41,676 bases of DNA from Vitrella brassicaformis (Eukaryota; Sar; Vitrellaceae): NCBI GenBank assembly GCA_001179505.1, contig CDMY01000214.1, positions 124,285 to 165,960 on the forward strand, written 5' to 3'. A program made the translations under genes and the position numbers. A model generated the notes under the pieces. The model ran no database searches and had not been told where the DNA came from. It saw nothing but the letters and a program-made list of their open reading frames with translations. Positions 1 through 10,918 of the stretch are shown in pieces (within the stretch, counting starts at the first letter, position 1; every line of letters begins with the position of its first letter).

Positions 1-585
1 CCCCCCCCCCCCCCCCCACACACACACACTCCCACACATGCAGCTGACGCAGTGTGCGTGTCAGTGTGGATGGGTGTCCTGACCTCCACTGCTTGAAGGT
101 TCTCGAGGCGCATCTGGCCCGAGAAATACAAGGCACGAATGGTGGATCCAGACCCTTGGCCTGGCCATCCTCATCGCCAACCTGAATGACAGCCATCACA
201 TATATATGTACACACCATGGCTCGCTGCAGCGAGCCACGGGTGCAGCGAGCCACGGTGTCTTTCACCCACATTGTTTTTCTTCTTCCACGCCACCGCTGA
301 CACCGCTGACAGACAGGGAAACGACGGATGCCCACCATCGGCCAGCCGTGGATTCATGCACGAATGAGTAACTTACCTTTCTGCCGTTGAACTCGTCGTC
401 TCTCGTCGTCCTGCTGCGGCACCTCACCCACGCCTTAAGAGGAGATCAGGACGCGTCATTCAGCTTCCCATCCACTTCCTGTGATACCTGCGCGTAGTCC
501 GCTCCGCTCGCTCAAGCGCCGTACCCGCGCCCGAGGCCTTACGCCTTCCTGCAAGCGTCAAACAATGCGTCCTTTAGTGGTCCGT
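1..585. other. No supported gene; low-complexity left edge
   Basis: The window opens with a run of about 17 C followed by CA repeats, the same kind of sequence that flanks the N gap at 24125-24424, so this may be an assembly edge. On the minus strand 84-181 is bounded by an AG acceptor and a GT donor (GTGGAG/gtcagg). It has a short open frame ending in Arg-Leu-Glu-Asn-Leu-Gln-Ala-Val-Glu and could be an internal exon of a gene running off the left end, but nothing joins to it in view. A 20-nt perfect palindrome lies at 218-237. Confidence 0.3.
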
Positions 586-1300
586 TTACCTCAATGGATG
601 GTCTTCGGATGACGAGCAGGCGGACGGGAGGGAGGCAGATGAGGAGGAGAATATGCGCCTAGCGACTGGGTCTGCAGGAAGGAGGAGGGAAGCCACGCAG
701 AAGCGGGAATGATGAAATCCGACAGCGGAAAGAAAGAAAGACTGACCGTCTCTTCGCACACGAATTCTCGCCAGAAAGATTCCAAAAGTCTCGTCCACGA
801 GAGAGCGTCGCCGAGACACCAAGCACTCTTGGCGAGCTGCCTGACGACAGCAGATATGCAGAGACATGTCGCAGAATGTTCGTTTGGCGTTTTTTCTTAC
901 CAGCCATGACTCTGCGCGAAGTCGCCGCCATGGCGGCTCCTTGGCGGCCGACGCCAGTGAGCTCATGATGCCTGGAGGACAGGCGCACAGCCAGCTGACA
1001 TCAGGACGCGTCCCGCGTCCGTCACGCACTCGCTCACCACAGCAGCGGGTCGTGGGTAGGTGGCGGAAGGCGTCCGAAAAATGCAGGAGGAGGCGCAGGC
1101 GCCAGGAGGGATGCTCTACGATGGCGGGAGGGAAGGAGGGACGAAATATGATGAGAGAGGGAGGAGGGAGGAACGAATGCGCCAAGAATGCGGCGGAATG
1201 CCTGATTTTCTCCATCTGATGCCTGCAGGCGAAAAGAAAAAATTAAACGTCTCGTCTCGCGCGATTTCTCGCCAAGGAGGTCCAGGGTCCAATTCCTTCT
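586..1300. repeat. Degenerate duplicated segment, about 140 nt units
   Basis: Stretches around 640-790 and 1150-1290 resemble each other. Both run from a GAGG-rich block through a GCGGAA/GAAAAGAAA block to a CGTCTC...CG...TTCTCGCCA block. In minus-strand translation both give a similar short pattern, Trp-Arg-Glu then Glu/Asp-Glu-Thr then Phe-Phe. A third, weaker match starts near 788 (AAAGTCTCGTCC). The open frames here have no recognisable domain, so this is either an old non-coding repeat or remains of a small duplicated gene. The alignment was made by eye. Confidence 0.35.
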
Positions 1301-1429
1301 CGATAGGATGAATAAACACCGGCAGCCTCTATCCTACCCTGCACTCGGTCAAGTTAGCCCCCTCGCCCCCCAGTCTCGGAGAAGCTCGCTTTCTCTCCCC
1401 TTTTTCGCGCACAAGGGTCACATCGCTAC

Positions 1430-3158
1430 TCATACAGTATCGACAGCTCTGCACAATTCTCTATCCATGACATCCAGGAACCTCTCCGCCTCGCCCCTCT
1501 CAATCAGGGGCGCGCTCGTCTGGAGGCACACGCACAGCCGGCCGCCCACCGTCACGCACGAGAGCTGAAACAAACAGCCGTTCTGGCTGTTGGTCACGCC
1601 GTAATACACGCCATCCAGACTAATGGGGCCGTACTGCGTCCTCCCCGGCCACACTCCCGCGTTGGACAGACCACACGTGTAGGCACGACCTAAAGGCATA
1701 CGAACACACACACGCATTGAGTCCCAGATTGATCATCGAATGTCGACTGCCACCCGCTAACTCACCATGGGTCTGCTCCGATGCAGCGGCCTTTTCGACA
1801 ACGTCCTCAATCTCCGCCACCCGCATGCCCACGTCGAACAGCAGCGGCCCCTCACGCCCACTCACATCAATCACCGACCGGAACTCCTCCCGGCAGCCTT
1901 TGGCAAACCGCCAGAAGGCCTCATGTGACCCAGCCAGTGCCGGCGGGACTCGCAGGTTGAATTCCACAGAGCCGCCGAGAGATGAGAGTGTGCAGGGGCG
2001 GGGCAGCGGCGAATTCACGGCGAACCGACGCAGGTCGGTTGACAAAAGGAACCGTACCAAAGGGTTGCTCATTCCTGAGACGTCTTGACACGCCATAAGG
2101 GCGGCTGCGATGAGTGCTGCCGTCACCGTGGTGCCCTCCCGCCGGCTCCTGTGCTTCAACTTCTCCATCAGTGGTCGGCCGAGCGTCCTCAAACAGAGCT
2201 GAGTGTGCCGCTGCGACGGCGTCAATCCCTCGCCCCTCCGTCGGTCGAGCACCAGCATCACGGGACACACGATGGTGGCCGTAGCCCTCACGAGGTGCTT
2301 GACGGTCTGCCAGGAGAACACCCGCCTCACATAGTCGACAAACGGCTCCTCGATGGACGTGTTGCCGAAGAGCAATGCCTCCACACTCGGGGGGAAGGAG
2401 ACGGAGAGAGGGGCCGGATTGTCCGCGTGGTGTTTCGATGAGTGTGGCTGAATGTCGTCAAGGAGGTCCTCCAGGACGATGTGAGCCGAGATCTGGTCGG
2501 AGATGGCGTGGTTGAACAGCCACACGAGAGCTGACCGGCCGGCAGAGGGGCTGTGGACAACATGCAGCAGCCACAATGGGGCGTCACGGGGAAACGTCAC
2601 ACCTGCACCCATACAGAAAGACACGGCCATGTTCCCTCGCATTCGTTTCCCTCCCCGGTCTCTCTTACCGTCGATCGTTCCCTCGACAAGCGTCCGCCAC
2701 TCATTCCTCAGCTCGGCACTATTTCTCGCCTCGACATCCACCCACACCACCGCCCTGTCCACCAGCTCATCAGCAGAGGCATCCAGCGGATAAAACCACG
2801 GCCACTCGACACTCTGCGGCCTCGGGCAGCACTCATCCCCCACAGGCAGGTCCCCTATCTGCACGCGTAGCAACGGATGCCGCAACACGACTCCCTCCAA
2901 CGCACGACGGACGTCATCACGTGTGAGCGACGATGTCCCCGTGAGTTCGGCGACCGAGAAATGGGCGATTGAGAGGGGGGCATCTCTCTCGTTGCGCTGG
3001 GTCTTGGTGAGGAGTCGCTCCCAGCTGCCGAGAGGGCGGGTGTAGGTGGGGATGGGTGCGGCTGTGACGGGTGCGGGTGGCTGCTCCACTGCAGGCAGCT
3101 GCCTGTCCGCTGCTGCCGAGGGAAGGGGTGTGATCTGCATCGTTAACAGATAACGCAT
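1430..3158 (-). CDS. HXXXD-motif acyltransferase (condensation / alcohol acyltransferase-like)
   Basis: Predicted acyl-CoA-dependent acyltransferase of the condensation-domain superfamily. Mid-protein there is a clear catalytic HxxxD motif in the context Asn-His-Ala-Ile-Ser-Asp, preceded by Pro-Leu-Trp-Leu-Leu-His-Val-Val as in these folds. The N-terminal half has the usual 'alleles of R-H-P-L-L-R' segment (ALEGVVLRHPLLRVQI). No BAHD-type DFGWG motif is seen, which favours the AATase/PapA/condensation side of the superfamily; substrate unknown. A 76-nt intron (1690-1765, donor gtgagt) joins in phase to the last exon, which ends at 1430. A second, 66-nt intron (2603-2668) is a multiple of three, so it can be read through without a stop. 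The start may be 3158 or the Met at 3140. No signal peptide is evident. It is head to head with the gene at 3447. Confidence 0.7.
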
Positions 3159-3446
3159 TCATCCATGGGCTGTGCGGTGAGTCAGAGAGAGAGAGAGCTG
3201 TATGTGCGTGCGTGTGGGCACTGCCGTCCGTCACTCACCTGTCTGCGTTCGGGTGTTGATGCGACGCGGTGACGATTGGGCTGCCATGGCTTCAGGAATG
3301 AGCCTCGAGTGTCCAGATCTGCACCGGTCGCACCGAGTGTGAGTGCCAGCTGCCACCATAGCTGACATTTCATGAGTTTGTTCCTTCGCCTTCCTGTTGA
3401 GCGCGCAAATCGCGACGATCGCCTCTTACTCCTCTCTTTCGCTACC

Positions 3447-5460
3447 AATGGCGCCCCTGACTGAGCAGAGCCAAGAGTGCGTGGCTGCCGTCCTGACGAC
3501 CATCACCAGCCGCCTCAGCACCGCCGACAACCGGCCCACAACCAATGCTGACCTGGAAAACGCTCAAGAGCAACTGGTGGGGGAGAGGGGGAGGCTGAGG
3601 GCCCTTGGCAATGGACGGATGCTTCTTCTGTGTGTGTGTCTGTGTTTGTCAGACGGCCATCTGTCTGGATGCGCTTGAGCTGTCGGTGTATGATGTGGAC
3701 GAAACACGGGGGCCGACAGAGGAGAGGCGGACGCTCGACAATGCCGCGGAGATCATCAACACACGTACTGTGTCAGCCCGGCTTCACACACAGACACATG
3801 CTCCACTTCCCTCTTCCCTCTCTCTCTCCCCCCGTGCAATACAGACATTGTGGTGTCGTTCTTCGGCTCTCACATGGACATCACACACATCGCCGCCACA
3901 TGGCTCCACATGGACGTACGTCACACACGAAACAGAGCATGATACACATTAGACTGCATGGCCCCCTTTCTGCAGTTCCCATCGATGGTGCGTGCCATGG
4001 GTCTGCCCGATGAGTCATTACACGACACCAATGCCATCGCCAGGCGGATGGACGAGGGTCGCTCCCTCGTCGGCTATGTGGATGCGGCCAGCCACGCTGA
4101 GATGTTCCCTGCGGCCGACAGGGGGAAGCTGAGCCTGCTGTTCGGGCGGATGGAGTGGGCCACATCGTCGCTGCTGAGGAGAATCCTTGTGCAGGTGGAC
4201 GGTGAGAGAGGGGGGAGGAAGGGAGAGAGAGAAGAGACATCTTATGCGATGTGTATTGCAGTGCCTGATGTGCTCAAGGCGAGATTTGAAGCCATGTGAG
4301 CGAGACACCTGACACACACAGCAAGTCAGCTGCATTGTGTCTCCCTCCCTCATCATGCAGGCTCTCATCCTTCGACGCATCCCCGTTCGACCCCCGCAAG
4401 GCCATCGTCAAGTCGCAGATCGCCAAACTCGACGCCATCGTCGCATTCAGACGTCACGCAAACCTCATGACCACGGAGGAGACACAGCCGCAGCCGCAGC
4501 CCCAGCAATCTCCCGAACGGTCGCCGTCATCCCCGCAGGGCCAAGGTGGCCTTGCCCGTCTCCCCTCATTCACAGCACAGGGGCGCGCGCAGTTCAAACA
4601 AGACAAAGAAGAAGGGATTGCACCACTCGGCAGCGGCGTCTTCGCACGCGGCGCCGACGATTCGCCCACAAAAGAAACACATCTGTCCGACCAGCTGACG
4701 ATGGACATCGCCTTTCTGCGGGAGAAGAGCAAGGCCCTGATGCGCCAGCAAGACAGACCAGGGGAGAGGGGGGCAAACGAGCAGCCACGGGGGTCGATGG
4801 AGTCGATAACGACACCTCAGTTCGCATCGAGAAACGACAAGACAGCTGCAGCGGCCTTCACTGCCGCAGCTGACGGCCAGGCAGGGCACACAGTGGGGCG
4901 ACTTTATAATGACGGACGTGGGAGACAGCGGGAGATGGGCGACGAAGAGGGGCAGCGACAACAGGGACAGACTGAGGGTAACTGGCAAGGGGGCCGCGAG
5001 CCCCAACAGCAGCAGCAGCAGCAGCAGCGGGCGGAGGGGAGGGAAGAGACACGTCCAATTGGCCGTGTGGGTGTGGCTGTGGGTGTGGATGGGCGGACTG
5101 CTGCTGTTGAGAGAGCGGATCGGTGGATGGTGGCTGCTCGTAGGTCGCAGACCGACACCCACGATCGGGCATCGTTCGCCGCCACGCGTAAGCAGAGAAG
5201 AAAAGAGAGCTCACACAGGGTACACACACTTGCCCTGTCGGCCCTGTCTCTGCTGCAGACAATTTGAGGCTCGTCTACCAAGGTGAGAGAGAGAGCTTTT
5301 CAGATGCTCGCATCCAAGATGTGGAATCTAGGTGTCTGTATTGCGCCTGTGTGCAGCGTTGTGTGAGGACGTGAAGCATTTCAGGTCTCTGAATGTGCAT
5401 CTGTGTGAGGAGAACCACGTGCTGCAGCAGCTGCTTAACAGCCTCAGGGTCAGGTCGTGA
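3447..5460 (+). CDS. Unrecognised multi-exon protein with Gln-rich tail
   Basis: I do not recognise this protein. At least eight exons join in consistent phase: 3447 onward, then exons after acceptors near 3650, 3845, 3980, 4260, 4361, 5261 and 5357, with stop TGA at 5458-5460. The first ~230 residues look folded and mostly helical (for example VVSFFGSHMDITHIAATW and a LLFGRMEWATSSLLRRIL helix). After about residue 235 the sequence is disordered: Gln/Pro repeats at 4480-4510, Arg/Gly/Gln-rich stretches, and a CAG-encoded Gln run at 5005-5029. The last exons form a short amphipathic helix (HFRSLNVHLCEENHVLQQLL), probably coiled coil. The long exon 4361-5189 may hide a further intron. Start chosen at the Met following a short divergent spacer from 3158. 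Confidence 0.6.
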
Positions 5461-5673
5461 CGTGTGCTAGGTGTGGCGAGGTGTGGATGTCTGTGCGGGT
5501 AAGGCGTTGAGGCGTTGTGGCATAGAGGAGAGAGAGAGACACGTAATGGACTAAGGACTTGATCCGAATGATCAAAATTGTCAATGTATCATGTGTGTAT
5601 GCGATCAACGTCGATCGACGCACACACACACACTCGTCTGTCGGTCTCTCTCTCTGTCGGTCTGTTTGTCTGA

Positions 5674-6797
5674 TCAGACGACCTGCAGCACTTCAAGCTC
5701 ATCAGCCATGAAGCTGCTGCTGCCGCCAAAAGTGGCGTAGGTGCCCTCCCGCACTCCCATGTACCCCTCAGGCACCAGTGACATGGGCAGCCACTGCGTG
5801 CAGCGGCGGATGGTCGCCGGCACGATGAAGTCCAAGCCTAAGGCGCGCTGCGAACCCAGGCAGAGGTAGCCCGGGTACCCGCCCCACACCATACACCCCC
5901 ACGGGCCCATTGAGATGGTGGTGGGGCTGACCGTCGCCACCGTCTGTCGGTCTCGGGGCAGGCGGATCTTGGTCGGTCGGCTGAAGTGGCCCGCCAGGGA
6001 GAACATCCACATACCACACGAGCTGAAACAAGGCGCTTGCATGAAGGAATAAGAAGGCATCAATCGAAAGCATTCGGCGAAGTGGATGAACAACCACACA
6101 CACATACCTTCATGCGGTCGTTCATGAAGACGCCGAAGATGTGCTGGTCCTTCTTGGCAACGAAGACCAAGCGGGTCGAATTGCCCACTCTGCCGAGCAG
6201 GCTGGCGTAGCTCGACCCATCCCGATTGGCACTGAACGGAATGACACACACATACATAGGACCGACTCATGGCACACAATGGAAGTGTGCAGCCGCATGT
6301 CTGCCCCACCGGTAGAGTGATTGCAGTCGTTTGTTGCGGCCGCCGAGGAGGCCCAGGAGGCCTCTACGCTCCTCAACGCTCAGCACCGAACCCTCGTAAT
6401 CAGATACCTGAGACACACACATACACGCAGACACGCACAGACAATGAATGCGGGCAGATGGTATGTCACTCGTGGTCGAGTTGGCGACCTGTCGGATTGG
6501 GGCATTCCTGCCCTCCGTCTGTGTCTGCTCGGGTGTGGTGTTGGCCTGGCGGGCCTTCTCGTGCTCCAGCAGCTTGACGGCGTAGTAGTTCTTGTGAATG
6601 CAGCTGCCTCGACTGATGGCCCTGCAGGCCGCGACAGGAACACGTGTTGATGAATGATGCAGCGCCAGACGCAGGTGGTGTTTTGTGCTGCTGACTTGCA
6701 TGAGGGCACTCCACGCTGCCATTGGGTAGCTTCGATTGGTACCGTGCTTCTGGACAAATCTTACCTTGCTCTCAATGCTCGCTGACTTAAGGTGCAT
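5674..6797 (-). CDS. TLDc-domain protein
   Basis: The C-terminal ~190 residues match the TLDc domain pattern: an opening 'S-x-LS-x-EER' helix (GSVLSVEERRGLLGLL), 'LYR-x-N-RDGSSY', a beta strand 'TRLVFVAKKDQHIFGVF', then WMFSL, and a closing TYATFGGSS...ADELEVLQVV strand. TLDc proteins (OXR1, TLDC1/2) bind the V-ATPase and affect oxidative-stress resistance; that is family knowledge, not shown here. Introns: the donor after the LYR codon joins in phase. The next join is less clear, because the obvious donor at MK/gtatgt is phase 0 while the WMFSL frame needs phase 1, met by a donor six bases or so downstream with acceptor gcaag. The 5' end is uncertain: Met at 6797 with a strong donor ESK/gtaaga is one option. 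The helix KNYYAVKLLEHEKARQ precedes the domain. Confidence 0.6.
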
Positions 6798-6951
6798 GCA
6801 ACACGCTGATGGTCTGCCGTAGTCTGAATGTCATACTGTACACACCACATACGTCACCACATCACAGCGGACCACTCACTCACTACACACAACAGCTTGC
6901 TGTCCAGATGTCCACTGCCGCCTCCATCCATCCATCCATCGGTCGAGGTGT

Positions 6952-9400
6952 CTAGATGGCGTTGGCTTTCCGCTTCTTGTGTCCCTTCTTGATCGACACG
7001 CCACTCGCCAAGCGGGGCTGACCAGCACCACCACCAGCGCCTCCACCAGCAGCAGCAGCAGCAGCAGCAGGGCCGGGCACAGGAGGAGGAAGGTCGGGAG
7101 GGAACAGGGGAGGCGCCTGCAGACACACAGAAGGACAGACAGACAGACAGACAGACAGACATGTGTGTGTATCAGGAGAGGGAGAGAGAGAGAGAGAGAG
7201 AGGGGGGATCGTTTGTGTGTCGCACCGGTATGACTTTCTTGAAGACGAATATCTTGTAGAAGCTGAATGCCTCCTGCTGGTCGGGCGGCATCACCAAATG
7301 ACGGTTGTGCTGCAGCCAATGACTGCACCACACACACCCAACACATACCACACACACCCATCCCTCCCTCTCTCTCCCTTTTTGTGTCTGTCATTGTCTA
7401 CATGAGTCTGGGCATGTGTTGTTCCCGTGTGGCGTAAGTGATGAACTGCGGGAACTCCATGTGTGTGAGGGGCACCAGGTGCAGCTCCCGCGCCACCCGG
7501 CAGAACTCGAACCACGGCACGTTGTACTCACGCTCGTCTATCAGCCCCTTCAACTGAAACAAATACTGCAGACCCCTGCACACACCACACAGAGAGAGAG
7601 GGGAATGAGTGCTGTGGGTGTGTGGGTGTAGGTGTGGGAGCGTGTGTGCTGTGCTGACCAGGTGGTGTTGAGCCGTCGCTGGTAGACCTCCTGCGGCTGG
7701 TCCAGCACCACGGGCCCCTCCTGGCCCCCATCCACCCGGCCCCCGTCGCCCCGGATGGCTCTGAAGGCGTCCTGGTCGAAGCTCACGCGATACACCGAGT
7801 TGCCGAACTCATACGAGATGCGGCCGCTGGTGCTGCCCTTCTGCACACAGTCAGCGAAAGAGAGAGAGAGAGAGAGCTGGGGATCTGTACTTGTGGGTGT
7901 GAGTGTGTGTATGGGTGTGGGAGGTGCGGACGGTTGGCGCTTCGAATCTGCGTGTGATTCTCTTGAGGTTTCTGGCGATCATGTCGCACGAGGATGTGGA
8001 GCCGATGAACACTCCGCCGGGCTTCAGGTGACGCGACACCTGCACACACACAGAGATCCATGGATTCATACGTATACGATTGTGTGTTGGGGTGAGTGTT
8101 TGTGAGGGTGCGTGCGTGCCTTTCTTAGGAAGTCAGTGGCGGCCTGTTGGTTGTACATGAGGTAGTGGATGGCCAGCTGGATGCTCACCACGTCGAACTG
8201 CTCACCTGCAGGGGAGGGACACACACACAGATGGCCATGGCGTATGTGTGTGTGTATGTGTGTGTCGCCTCTTTGTTCACTACCCTTGAGAGGCTCGTAG
8301 CACTTCTCATCCAGCAGACTCCCTGCAAACAAACACCACACATATGGCCCCCGTGTGTTTAGGTAAGTGTCTTCCCTCTCCCTGTCTAGTGTGTGTGCGG
8401 ATGCATCCAGACACTCGTACCAACGTAGAACTTGGCCTCATATCTGAAGCGGTTCCCGGCGCCCTCCTTATACCGACGCCGGGCCTCATCTGATCCACAC
8501 ACACACACACACATATACACACACATAGATGGACGGTTGCTGTGTGTGGGGTACCGATTTCCTTGGACGAGATGTCGATGCCGATGTACTTGCGGATGTT
8601 CAGGTCCACGTACTTGAGCAGATCCTGACCTGTGTGTGTGACCAAGGAATGGCACGACACACACCCCGCACCGATGGATGGCACACGTGACACACAGCTA
8701 TCTCCCTCCGCCCTCCCACGCACCCACCGTGTCCGCAGGCGAGATCGAGGACTGTCGCGTTGTTGTATTGCGACACGTGCATGTCGATCATCGTCCGCTT
8801 CACCTCGTTGTTGTACCTAACACAGACAGACAACAGACCACTCTCATCAACACGCACCATGGCCAGCACCGCACCGCAGCCACCCTCCTACCGTCTGAGT
8901 GCCTCCAGCTCAGCCCCCCGGGCGCCTTGATCTATCTTCTTCTGGTCGTAGTGACGACGGGCTGCGGCGGCCACGTCGCCGAAGTAATTCGGGTACAGAT
9001 ACGTCCCTGACACCACACCACACAGGAAGCGTGTGTGTGTCTGAGTGGGTCTGTCTGTCTGTCTGTCTGTCAGGGTGTGAGAGGATGCTCACTGTCTTCT
9101 GCGAGGGCCTCGTCAATGTGCTCCGCGAAGGCCCGCATGTTTCGGAGGAGATCTGACAACCAACGCCACAGCCAGCACACGGATGCATCAGTGTAGCCTG
9201 TGTGGCGTATGGGTACCTCTGACTATGTGTGCGAGTCCGTTTGGTTTGCCCTCGATGAGCCGCATGTACTGCTTCTTGAGCTGCCCGAAGTCGGCCACCA
9301 GCCGCACCTGGTGACGCACACCGCCCTCCTTCGCCGCTGCAGATGATGATGACGACAAGGCGCCCCCGTCCATCTCATCGTCTTCGCCCTCATCTTGTTG

Positions 9401-9466
<66 letters not shown>

Positions 9467-10502
9467 TACCATTGGTGTGCTCTCTTTCTCTGTCTCTCTG
9501 TTGTACTTGTATTCTGATCATCATGAGCTGCCAGGGCGGTGCGGCCCCTCCCGTCTTGCCCTTAAACCGCCACTGGTGGACCTCTCGCCCATACACACCC
9601 AACGTGGGGGGGTCCGTCCGCATCTCAGCCGGCCGCTGCCACCCACGCCGCGTGACGGCCGCCACCTGGTAGTGCAGGTCGCTGTTGGGGCGGTAGAAAG
9701 TCAGCTCCCCCAGCCGCTGGGTCCGCGTCATGCCCTTCTGCACTCACGGAGTGACATCCACAGATGACCGTGGCGTCTTGTGGGTGCATCCCTCTATATA
9801 TATCTCTCTCTTGTGTGTGTGTGTGTGTGTGTGTGTGTTTGTGTGTGTGCGTGTGTGGCTGACCACTTGTTGTGCCGCATCGAGGACGACCACAACGTCG
9901 CCTTCGAGCCGCTTCTCGGTGAAGGTGAAGTGGGAGTAGGTGGCCTCCCATGTCCGCAGGGATGATGCTGATGGCTCCGACGCGTCTGTCATTTCTTGGT
10001 CCCCCGCGCCATTGCCCTTGCCGGTAACCTCTTTCACCTTGTCCAGCAGCTGGCGGAACTGACGCTCGCTCAGCTGCTCCTGGAACTCATAATCAGCCGC
10101 CTGCACACCAACAACCGCATCGCACACACGCAGAGACAAATGGATGGATGGGCGGTGTGCGAGGTGCAGCCTCGTGCATCCATCGCTCTGACCCACCCCT
10201 TGCTCAAGCAGTGCCTCAGACTCCACTGGCAGGCAGATCGGTGCCGACGTGTATCTGCCGACGACTGCCCCGTAGGTGGCGTAGAACTGCACATTGTCGT
10301 TGTCGCAGCACTCCACAGCGAATGACAGCACCTTCTCCTCCAGGCCCTTCCACAGTGACGACGGTGGCTGTGGGCGGGCAGGATCGGCGGCAACAGAAGC
10401 CGAGCTGGGCCTGCTGCCGTCCCTGCCTTTGCTGCTCGACGGTGCGGCCTTCTGCTTGCCTGCTGCCTTTGGTGAGGCTGACGCTGGCGATGTGGACATC
10501 AT
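6952..10502 (-). CDS. mRNA capping protein: RNA 5'-triphosphatase (Cet1-like) fused to cap guanine-N7 methyltransferase
   Basis: About 14 exons. The C-terminal half is a clear mRNA cap (guanine-N7) methyltransferase, transferring methyl from SAM to the cap guanine. It shows motif I VLDLACGHGQDLLKYV, IGIDIS, the VSIQLAIHY segment, HLKPGGVFIGST, FGNSVYRVSF, YLFQLKGLID...NVPW and FYKIFVFKK. The N-terminal half resembles the fungal/protist Cet1 family of metal-dependent RNA triphosphatases (tunnel fold): YGAVVGRY near the start, FQEQLSERQFRQLLDKV, a TFYRPNSDLHYQVA strand, HQWRFKGKT, LMMIRIQV and HQVRLVADFGQL. No KxDG guanylyltransferase motif is seen between them. The tail is Pro/Ala/Gly-rich (GCA repeat at 7045-7070) and ends in a basic KKGHKKRK, probably nuclear targeting. 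Start at Met 10502 or 10499, followed by a Ser/Pro/Lys-rich disordered stretch. The triphosphatase call rests on motif pattern only. Confidence 0.8.
7134..7203. repeat. (GACA)n and (GA)n microsatellites in an intron
   Basis: A run of seven or so GACA units (about 7136-7160) is followed by a GA run (7183-7203). Both lie inside an intron of the capping-protein gene, which is read on the minus strand. Confidence 0.85.
9401..9468. repeat. (CA)n/(GA)n microsatellite in capping-gene intron
   Basis: Two CA tracts separated by a short A-rich break, then a GA tract. In the sense (minus) orientation the intron reads CT-rich then TG-rich, ending at the acceptor of the acidic QQDEGEDDE exon. Confidence 0.85.
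9810..9856. repeat. (TG)n microsatellite in capping-gene intron
   Basis: Long alternating TG tract, CA in the sense of the gene, within the intron separating the AAQQV exon from the KGMTRTQRL exon of the capping protein. The intron also contains a TATATATA stretch (9793-9803). Confidence 0.85.
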
Positions 10503-10918
10503 TGATTCATTGATTCATTCTTGCCGCAAAACACGATGATGGGATCTCTCTCTTGTGTCAAGCACGGATGGCCTCACGTGCTCGGGGTTTGCGGCGTGTT
10601 TGCGAGCTTAGCTTTCGTGCGAGCTGTGGCTTCCTTGTTTTCCTCTGTCGTGGGGAGGCGATGACGTGAAGGCCCTGGGTGCTAGCGACGCGTTGAGACT
10701 CCACTGGGACATGTGACTAAGGTCACGCCACACTTGGCGACCTGTCCGCCCTCTGCCCTGCCATCCCTTTCCCACCCTCCCCGCCCGCGTGCCGCCCCTC
10801 TCTCTCGCTGATCTGCTCTGACCATCCTGTTGCTGGTCTTTCTTCCTTTCTTCGCCTTGTCCGAGTGTTTTGGGTAACCACTCTGTCTGAGCTGAGTGAG
10901 TGACGATATAGCTGCACG
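10503..10918. promoter_or_regulatory. Divergent intergenic region, capping gene / kinase gene
   Basis: 416 bp separate the start codons of the capping protein (leftward) and the kinase (rightward). There is no convincing ORF. It contains a short ATTGATTC repeat next to the capping gene start (10501-10518) and a T/C-rich stretch at 10625-10650. A shared promoter region is inferred from position alone. Confidence 0.35.

Noticed and set aside
7134-7203. Possible CRISPR-like or regularly spaced repeat
   Set aside because: Simple GACA and GA microsatellites with no spacers.
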